The notes beneath the pieces were generated by a model. The model worked only from the letters and a program-made list of their open reading frames with translations, did not search any database and had not been told where the DNA came from. A program made the position numbers and the translations under genes. Source: Thermocladium sp049965935 (GTDB taxonomy: Archaea > Thermoproteota > Thermoprotei > Thermoproteales > Thermocladiaceae). From it: DNA of 10,709 nt. Every line of letters begins with the position of its first letter. The first letter of the stretch is position 1. Location of the stretch: positions 1 through 10,709 of the forward strand of contig JBMFVP010000056.1 of the NCBI GenBank assembly GCA_049965935.1, read 5' to 3'. Below, piece after piece: positions 6,154 to 10,709 of the stretch.

Positions 6154-7407
6154 ATGGATAAAAGCGATGCGCAGATACTCTCCGCATCAATGATTGGGAC
6201 AATACTGGAGTGGTACGGAATCTTCCTGTTCTCCTCGGGCGCCATCTATATAGGCAGAAACTTCCTGCCGAAGACAAGCCCATACTACGCCGTGGCGGAG
6301 ACCCTCATAATATTCGCCATCGGTTTCCTATTCCGCCCCGTCGGCGCCGTGGTCTTTGGGCATTACGGGGATAAGTTGGGCAGAAAGAACATGCTCATAA
6401 TTAGCCTAGTCCTCTCGGGGCTCTCAACGGGTCTCGTGGGGCTTCTCCCCACTTACGCCCAAGTCGGCGCAGTCTCCACAATACTCCTAGTCGTGTTGAG
6501 GCTAATACTTGGCTTCGCTTTGGGGGGCGAGTGGGGCGGCGCCATGCTTCTCACGCTGGAGAATTTCCAGAGCCGCAGGGGCTTCTGGTCGGCCTTCATT
6601 CAATCAACAGTCGGCATAGGATTAATACTTGGAGCCGCCGCATTCTACATCCTCGATCAATTGCTTCCCCCGGCCCAAATGTTTGCCTATGGATGGAGAA
6701 TACCGTATCTCCTGGCCTTCATCATACTGGTGATTGGGATATACATTAGGGAGAGGATACCGGAGACTCCCCTCTTCGTTGCTGCCCAGAAAGAGAAGAA
6801 AATAGTTAAGCTGCCCGTTAAGGAATTAATAGCTAAGCACTGGCGCCCACTGCTCCTCGGCACATTGATAACCGGCTCCTCCGGCACATTCTTCTACGTG
6901 GGCGCCACGCTAATACCGTCGGTCTTCGAATTAAGCAAGATAGTGTCGGTCTCATTCGCACAAATAGGGATAATACTATTCGCTGTGGCGGACATAATAT
7001 TCGTCTTCCTAGGCGGAATAGCGTCAGAGCGCTATGGGAGGAGAATGATGGTAATCCTCGCCAACATCATCTTCCTAGCAATAGTGTACCCATCATTCTA
7101 CATAAAGACGGCAATCGCCTTCTTACTATTCATGTTCCTCTACGGAGTCGCCCACGGCACAGGCTACGCGCCACTGGGATCAATGATTTCAGAGATATTC
7201 CCAACAAATGTTAGGTACTCGGGGAACTCTATGGCGTACCAATTCGGAAACGCCTTCGTGGCGGGGCCCGCATCATTCGTGTCCCTATACCTAGGCGCCA
7301 TAGCCTACCCGCTTCTCCCAGTCTACGCCGTGGCATTCAGCCTAATAGCCATAGCCTCAGCCGTAGCCTTCAGGGAGACAAAGGACATACCGCTCGAAGC
7401 AACGTAA
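6154..7407 (+). CDS. MFS transporter, metabolite:H+ symporter (MHS) family
   Basis: The protein has 417 residues from ATG 6154 and about 12 hydrophobic segments, as expected for an inner-membrane major facilitator. MHS members are proton symporters for carboxylates (citrate, 2-oxoglutarate, shikimate) or zwitterions (proline/betaine). The MFS motif A between helices 2 and 3 is GHYGDKLGRK (69-78), and its counterpart in the second half is SERYGRR (291-297). The N-terminal ASMIGTILEWYG block matches the MHS signature, except that the usual EWYD reads EWYG (19-22). The G-GGEWGGA segment in helix 4 is also typical. It has its own promoter and is not in the hyu operon, but its place beside catabolic genes suggests it imports their substrate (inference). 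TTG at 6142 is an alternative start. Confidence 0.88.
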   Translation: MDKSDAQILSASMIGTILEWYGIFLFSSGAIYIGRNFLPKTSPYYAVAETLIIFAIGFLFRPVGAVVFGHYGDKLGRKNMLIISLVLSGLSTGLVGLLPTYAQVGAVSTILLVVLRLILGFALGGEWGGAMLLTLENFQSRRGFWSAFIQSTVGIGLILGAAAFYILDQLLPPAQMFAYGWRIPYLLAFIILVIGIYIRERIPETPLFVAAQKEKKIVKLPVKELIAKHWRPLLLGTLITGSSGTFFYVGATLIPSVFELSKIVSVSFAQIGIILFAVADIIFVFLGGIASERYGRRMMVILANIIFLAIVYPSFYIKTAIAFLLFMFLYGVAHGTGYAPLGSMISEIFPTNVRYSGNSMAYQFGNAFVAGPASFVSLYLGAIAYPLLPVYAVAFSLIAIASAVAFRETKDIPLEAT

Positions 7408-7433
7408 GGGAAACAAAAGAATAAATATAAATA

Positions 7434-7447
7434 AAATAATATTATTT
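7434..7447. terminator. AT-rich palindrome between convergent genes, possible bidirectional terminator
   Basis: A perfect 14-bp palindrome, AAATAATATTATTT, lies in the 46-bp gap between the transporter stop and the lutB-like stop. On the minus strand the following sequence is T-rich (complement of 7412-7433), which suits archaeal termination after lutB. On the plus strand a pyrimidine-rich stretch follows. Assigned from position and composition only. Confidence 0.4.
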
Positions 7448-7453
7448 CCATCC

Positions 7454-8599
7454 CTATTTCTTAATGCTCCTTATGTACTCGGTCCTGACCCAGTGAATCA
7501 CGTCTGGTATGTTTATTTTCATGGGGCACACCTCCCTACAGGTACCCGCGTGTGTGCAGAGAATCGCGTGCCTACCCGCCTTCTCCACTCCATTAATGAC
7601 GGCGCTCCACATCACCCCCATGGGGCCGGAGTACGGTTTATCCCCCCAAGCCCCATCCATGGCCCTATACACTGGACAATGGAAGTGGCACCTCCCGCAC
7701 CTAATGCATAGAAGAGTCTCCCACAGCACCGGATGCCTCGCCGCCCTCCTCCTCCCATTATCGAGCAGAACAAGGTGAAACTCCCTAGGCCCCTCCGCTG
7801 GACTAACCCTTACCTGCTCCACGTCCCCAGTCGAGGATGGCCCCGCCACCAGGTTAACATACGTGGGCGGATAAAGCCCGGCATAAGCCGCTTGAACCAG
7901 CACCTCCATCATTGCATGGTGAAGCGTCGGCACTATCTTATCAATGCCCGTCACCGATATGTGCACTTGGGGAGCCACTGTCGTGAATCTAATATTGCCC
8001 TCATTCTCCACAAGGAGGACTGCGCCCGTGTCTGCAGCCACGGCATTCGCTCCCGTTATGCCTACCCCCGCCTTAACGAACTTATCCCTCAGAAACTCCC
8101 GGGCAACCCTAGCTATATCCACTGGATCCGGCTTAACATCAACCCCAAGCTTCTCCCTCAACACTTGAGCCGCCCGCTCCCTCGTCATGTGAAGCGCCGG
8201 GGCTATTATGTGGCTCGGCGCCTCCCCAGCCAATTGGATCAGGAATTCCCCTAAATCCGTCTCCCAAACCTCATTCCCCTCCCCAGCCAGATACTCCCGG
8301 ATGCCGGCCTCGGCCGCCACCATGGACTTCCCCATAACCACTATCTTCCCCCTCCCCACTATGCCCCCCACGAGCCTCCTCGCCTCCTCCGCGTCCCCAG
8401 CCAAGTAAGCTCTCCCCCCAAGGGCCTTCACGGCGGCCATGGCCTCATCCACGTACCTATCCATATCCCTAATCACAGACTCCTTAGCTCTCCTCAACTC
8501 CGCGGCCAATTCCTTTATGTATGGATACTTCTCCAGTATATCCATGGTTCTCGGCACGTTATGCTCCACCGCCCTGCTTATCGCGGCGTCCCAACTCAT
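7454..8599 (-). CDS. lutB: LutB-type iron-sulfur protein (LUD domain plus ferredoxin domain)
   Basis: This 381-residue protein matches LutB/LldF, part of the complex that takes electrons from oxidation of lactate or a related 2-hydroxyacid. The LUD (DUF162) domain spans roughly residues 60-280, with GKSMVAAEAGI, ETDLGEFLIQLAGEAPSHIIAPALH, ITGANAVAADTGAVLLVENEGN and the GIDKIVPTL block. A ferredoxin module follows: C298-x2-C301-x2-C304-x3-C308-P, then C348-x5-C354-x3-C358-P. The second motif is odd, since LutB proteins normally have CxxCxxxCP there. The protein ends 23 residues after C358, lacking the roughly 90-residue tail of bacterial LutB (about 475 aa). The ATG overlaps the upstream gene's stop as ATGA, with GAGGCGAT as SD (8603-8610). 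No LutC gene accompanies it. Confidence 0.88.
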   Translation of the reverse strand: MSWDAAISRAVEHNVPRTMDILEKYPYIKELAAELRRAKESVIRDMDRYVDEAMAAVKALGGRAYLAGDAEEARRLVGGIVGRGKIVVMGKSMVAAEAGIREYLAGEGNEVWETDLGEFLIQLAGEAPSHIIAPALHMTRERAAQVLREKLGVDVKPDPVDIARVAREFLRDKFVKAGVGITGANAVAADTGAVLLVENEGNIRFTTVAPQVHISVTGIDKIVPTLHHAMMEVLVQAAYAGLYPPTYVNLVAGPSSTGDVEQVRVSPAEGPREFHLVLLDNGRRRAARHPVLWETLLCIRCGRCHFHCPVYRAMDGAWGDKPYSGPMGVMWSAVINGVEKAGRHAILCTHAGTCREVCPMKINIPDVIHWVRTEYIRSIKK

Positions 8600-9504
8600 G
8601 AAATCGCCTCGATCAAGTCAATCACCTTAACCCCACTCGGCGCATTGCGGCTCAGATTAGCGAGGCAAATTGGGCAAGCAGTCACGATGATCTGCGATAA
8701 CTTGCTTAGCCCGCTCACCCTAACCCTAGCGATGGAGTTTGATAGGGATGGATTAATGGATTCAATGGGGCCCCCGCAACACATGGATGTCGCCACCCCC
8801 GTGAGGTATGGGTCCTCCTTAACCTCTATCCCGGCACTCCCCAGCAACCGCCTCGGCGCCTCCCTTAACCCCAAGTACCGCGAGTAGAGGCAGGAGTCGT
8901 GAATGGTAACCGCCCCGCTCCCCCTCTTATCCACGCCCTTAATTAACTCCATGTAATTAATCACATCCGCATCGATCCTCTGGAACTTGGGGAGAACATT
9001 GACCAGGATATTATGGGTGTGGGGATCAATGGTTATAACTCGCCTAGCCCCGCTCAATGCCTTCGCAACCACGGCCGAGTACTCCCTAAACGCGTCCTCG
9101 AAACCCAACTCATAGAGGAGGGCCCCAGAGTAAGGCTCATTCTCATATAGGTACCCGAACTCAACGCCATTCTTCCTGAGAAGCAGGGCAATGCTCCTAA
9201 CTATTCCACTCATTCTATCCAGCTCGGACTGGCTCGGCTTGACTAGGCTCTTCATGAGGCCCATGGGCGCTAACCTAGCTAATTCAGGCACTTTAGAGGC
9301 CTTATCTATCAGTGACACTAATCTATTAATGGCCGGCACCAATTGATACAGGCACGATGTGTAGATTATGGTGTCGCCGCCCCTCGGTAGCCCCAGGCCG
9401 CTTGCCCACTTAGTGCAGGTTCCCTTATCAACGGGGAGGGGAAGCATGCTGCTCCTCAAGTTGCTCAGCAGCAGGTCGCCGAGAACCCTTAACCAGTTCT
9501 CCAC
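8596..9504 (-). CDS. CCG-domain iron-sulfur protein, HdrD/LutA/GlpC-like
   Basis: This protein of about 302 residues belongs to the cysteine-rich CCG family (heterodisulfide reductase D, GlpC, GlcF, LutA), which transfers electrons through an unusual Fe-S cluster. The C-terminal CCG motif is complete: HDSC (C205), CCGG (C242-C243) and CPIC (C277, C280). The N-terminal half keeps TSC (C51) but has lost the others: where CCG is expected it reads EPYSG (123-127), and the later proline-cysteine segment reads DPHTHN. It is translationally coupled to the LutB-like gene, so the two likely form one complex. GTG 9504 is chosen because a TATA box lies about 26 bp upstream; TTG 9513 (305 aa) is the longer alternative. 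LutA is the functional analogue suggested by context; HdrD-like is the safer family name. Confidence 0.82.
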   Translation of the reverse strand: MENWLRVLGDLLLSNLRSSMLPLPVDKGTCTKWASGLGLPRGGDTIIYTSCLYQLVPAINRLVSLIDKASKVPELARLAPMGLMKSLVKPSQSELDRMSGIVRSIALLLRKNGVEFGYLYENEPYSGALLYELGFEDAFREYSAVVAKALSGARRVITIDPHTHNILVNVLPKFQRIDADVINYMELIKGVDKRGSGAVTIHDSCLYSRYLGLREAPRRLLGSAGIEVKEDPYLTGVATSMCCGGPIESINPSLSNSIARVRVSGLSKLSQIIVTACPICLANLSRNAPSGVKVIDLIEAIS

Positions 9505-9525
9505 GGGCCTCAAGGGTGATTCCCA

Positions 9526-9536
9526 TTAATAAATAT
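9526..9536 (-). promoter_or_regulatory. Box A (TATA) promoter of the lut-like pair
   Basis: The minus strand reads ATATTTATTAA here. Depending on the exact core, initiation falls at about 9503-9506, on the GTG start at 9504. This argues for a leaderless message and against TTG 9513, which would lie upstream of the transcription start. Confidence 0.5.
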
Positions 9537-9597
9537 GTCCACTGGGAACCCCTCCTCGTGAGCATGTCTTCCCTGCCTTGGCTTTAAATGTTAAAAG

Positions 9598-9605
9598 TTA
9601 AATTA
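9598..9605 (+). promoter_or_regulatory. Box A (TATA) promoter of nep1
   Basis: TTAAATTA is centred about 26 bp before the GTG at 9626, consistent with a leaderless transcript. A second, better consensus box, TTTAAATG at 9583-9590, would start transcription near 9613 and give a leader of about 13 nt. Confidence 0.45.
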
Positions 9606-9625
9606 ATTGAGTCAGCGTTGATTTA

Positions 9626-10243
9626 GTGTTAACCCTAATATTGGCCGAGGCATCCCTCGAGTTAGTGAATGGGGAGGTGCTGGACGTGTCGAGGCACTAT
9701 GGATTAATTAAGCGATTACCGAATCCCGAAAAGAGGGGTAGGCCCGACATAGTTCACCTCTTCCTAATCACGGCAATGGGTAGTCCACTGAACAGCGCCG
9801 GCATGCTTCGTGTCCTCATACATACCCTCAACGATGAAGTGATAAGGATAAGCCCAGCAGAGCGTCCGCCCCAGAATTATAATAACTTCATCGGCCTAGT
9901 GAGGCAGTTAATGATGAGGGGCAGGGTTCCTCCCCAGGGCCAGCCCCTTCTTCAAGTGGGGAGAGGCACAATTAGGGACGCGATCACGATCAGCGGAGCA
10001 TCTAGGGTGATCCTTCTAGACGACGCCCGCGGCGTGCCCGTGAAGGGAGTTGACTTGGCGAGGCGATTATTATCCCTAGGCAACGTCGCGGTGATTATAG
10101 GCGGGTTTCCCCACGGTTCCTTCAGCGAATCAACGTACGCCTCGGCGCATGAAGTGTATAGAATAGGGGAGAGACCCATGCGCACCCATGAAGTAACTTG
10201 CCGCCTCCTCGCCATGCTTGAATCGAAACTGGGATATTACTAA
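9626..10243 (+). CDS. nep1: Nep1 (Emg1) 16S rRNA pseudouridine N1-methyltransferase
   Basis: This 205-residue SPOUT-class methyltransferase methylates N1 of a pseudouridine in helix 35 of 16S rRNA and assists small-subunit assembly, using S-adenosylmethionine bound at a C-terminal trefoil knot. Recognisable blocks are ILAEASLELV (5-14), RGRPDIVH (37-44), SPLNSAGMLRVLIHT (53-67), NYNNFIGLVRQLM (84-96), the VGRGT segment (111-115), and the knot region IIGGFPHGSFSE (157-168) with THEVTCRLL near the end. Some usually conserved residues differ: G52 where DSPLN is typical, and Q83 and N86 where eukaryotic Nep1 has arginines (RIPRxxxRF). The GTG start fits the promoter spacing and the family N-terminus. 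It is divergent from the lut-like pair and functionally unrelated to it. Confidence 0.92.
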   Translation: MLTLILAEASLELVNGEVLDVSRHYGLIKRLPNPEKRGRPDIVHLFLITAMGSPLNSAGMLRVLIHTLNDEVIRISPAERPPQNYNNFIGLVRQLMMRGRVPPQGQPLLQVGRGTIRDAITISGASRVILLDDARGVPVKGVDLARRLLSLGNVAVIIGGFPHGSFSESTYASAHEVYRIGERPMRTHEVTCRLLAMLESKLGYY

Positions 10244-10267
10244 GCCCCCCTTGGATGTTTCGGGGCT
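10243..10267 (+). terminator. Hairpin after nep1, possible terminator
   Basis: AGCCCC (10243-10248) and GGGGCT (10262-10267) form a 6-bp stem with a 13-nt loop, starting at the last base of the nep1 stop codon. No T-tract follows directly, so this is only a weak terminator candidate. Confidence 0.3.
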
Positions 10268-10301
10268 CCATGGCTCAGCAAATCATAGATTTAGGCAAAT
10301 C

Positions 10302-10309
10302 TTTATATA
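10302..10309 (+). promoter_or_regulatory. Box A (TATA) promoter of stt3
   Basis: TTTATATA is a strong archaeal box A with an A-rich element (GCAAAT) just before it. Its centre is about 26 bp before ATG 10331, favouring a leaderless message and that ATG over the one at 10325. Confidence 0.65.
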
Positions 10310-10330
10310 CTCATTGCGCCGGCGATGGGT

Positions 10331-10709
10331 ATGGCAAAGCAGGAAGCCGCGCAGGTTTCATTAATTGATGAGGAGCTGCGCTTCTCTCAATTATTCGGCG
10401 TTGGAGTCGCGCTTGTCTCAACCCTTGTCTTAGCCCTATACATTAGGTTCTACTCAGTCTACCTGTGGGGCTATTACATAAATGAGTTTGATCCCTACAT
10501 TAGGTACTACTTGACTAACTTCATGCTGAGCCTAGGCTCAATTAAGGGCATTGAGTGGTGGTTAAGCGGTGGCTTCATAAATGGCCACCTATACAGGTTC
10601 ACTAACTTCTGGTATCCCTGGGGAATCAATTGGGCCGTTGTCCTATCCCCTGGAGTCTCCTTCTCGGGTCTCCTTGCCTATGACGTTCTCAAGCACTTCC
10701 ATGTCTCCC
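10331..10709 (+). CDS. stt3: STT3/AglB oligosaccharyltransferase (N-terminal part, runs off the window)
   Basis: The frame is open from ATG 10331 to the window edge (126 codons). STT3/AglB is the membrane enzyme that moves a lipid-linked oligosaccharide onto asparagine in N-glycosylation sequons on the outer face of the membrane. After a short charged N-terminus a first transmembrane helix runs over roughly residues 18-38. It is followed by the external NEFDPYIRYY segment, the conserved DPY motif whose aspartate helps bind the divalent metal. A WW pair and the FWYPWGINW segment are also typical of the family. The remaining helices and the WWDYG catalytic-domain motif lie beyond the window. 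ATG 10325 is an alternative start, two codons longer. Confidence 0.92.
   Translation, partial: MAKQEAAQVSLIDEELRFSQLFGVGVALVSTLVLALYIRFYSVYLWGYYINEFDPYIRYYLTNFMLSLGSIKGIEWWLSGGFINGHLYRFTNFWYPWGINWAVVLSPGVSFSGLLAYDVLKHFHVS

Noticed and set aside
7733..8254. 173-codon plus-strand open frame antisense to the LutB-like gene
   Set aside because: The lutB-like product has clear domain motifs over the same bases; this frame is rich in Arg/Pro/His with no family resemblance, typical of a shadow frame.
1..10709. CRISPR array, insertion sequence or integrase
   Set aside because: I saw no regularly spaced repeats, no transposase or integrase-like protein, and no terminal inverted repeats in the window.

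Overview
The window is a thermophilic archaeal chromosome segment, most likely from the phylum Thermoproteota and plausibly near Thermoproteales such as Caldivirga, Thermocladium or Vulcanisaeta; the genus is a guess. The evidence is an archaeal Nep1, an archaeal/eukaryotic-type STT3 oligosaccharyltransferase, a tRNA-His with a short intron in a bulge-helix-bulge setting, TATA (box A) promoters whose centres lie about 26 bp before start codons (leaderless mRNAs), and abundant AGG arginine codons.

Layout. (1) 1-279, minus: 5' part of thyX, flavin-dependent thymidylate synthase. (2) 280-506: divergent control region with two promoters and a 9+9 bp inverted repeat that could be an operator. (3) 507-5865, plus: a tight three-gene operon, hyuA, hyuB (hydantoinase / 5-oxoprolinase / acetone carboxylase superfamily) and a ThDP-dependent acetolactate-synthase-like enzyme. 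Genes follow one another with SD-coupled or ATGA junctions. (4) 5870-5963, minus: tRNA-His(GUG), tail to tail with the operon, with encoded G-1 and CCA and a 15-nt intron. (5) 6154-7407, plus: an MFS transporter of the metabolite:H+ symporter type. (6) 7454-9504, minus: an HdrD/LutA-like CCG-domain protein followed by a LutB-type LUD-domain ferredoxin protein, joined by an ATGA overlap. (7) 9626-10243, plus: nep1, 16S rRNA pseudouridine methyltransferase. (8) 10331-end, plus: start of stt3/aglB.

How the genes may work together. Housekeeping genes (thyX, nep1, stt3) flank an accessory catabolic block. The transporter could bring in a carboxylic or zwitterionic metabolite. HyuA/HyuB would use ATP to open a lactam/imide or carboxylate a ketone. 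The ThDP enzyme would cleave or ligate a 2-oxoacid-like intermediate. The LutA/LutB-like pair would pass electrons from a 2-hydroxyacid-type oxidation. The operon architecture is directly visible; the joint pathway and its substrate are inference. The most unusual points are the HyuA-HyuB-ThDP combination, altered cofactor or cluster motifs in the ThDP and Lut-like proteins, the inverted repeat upstream of hyuA, and the minimal tRNA-His intron.
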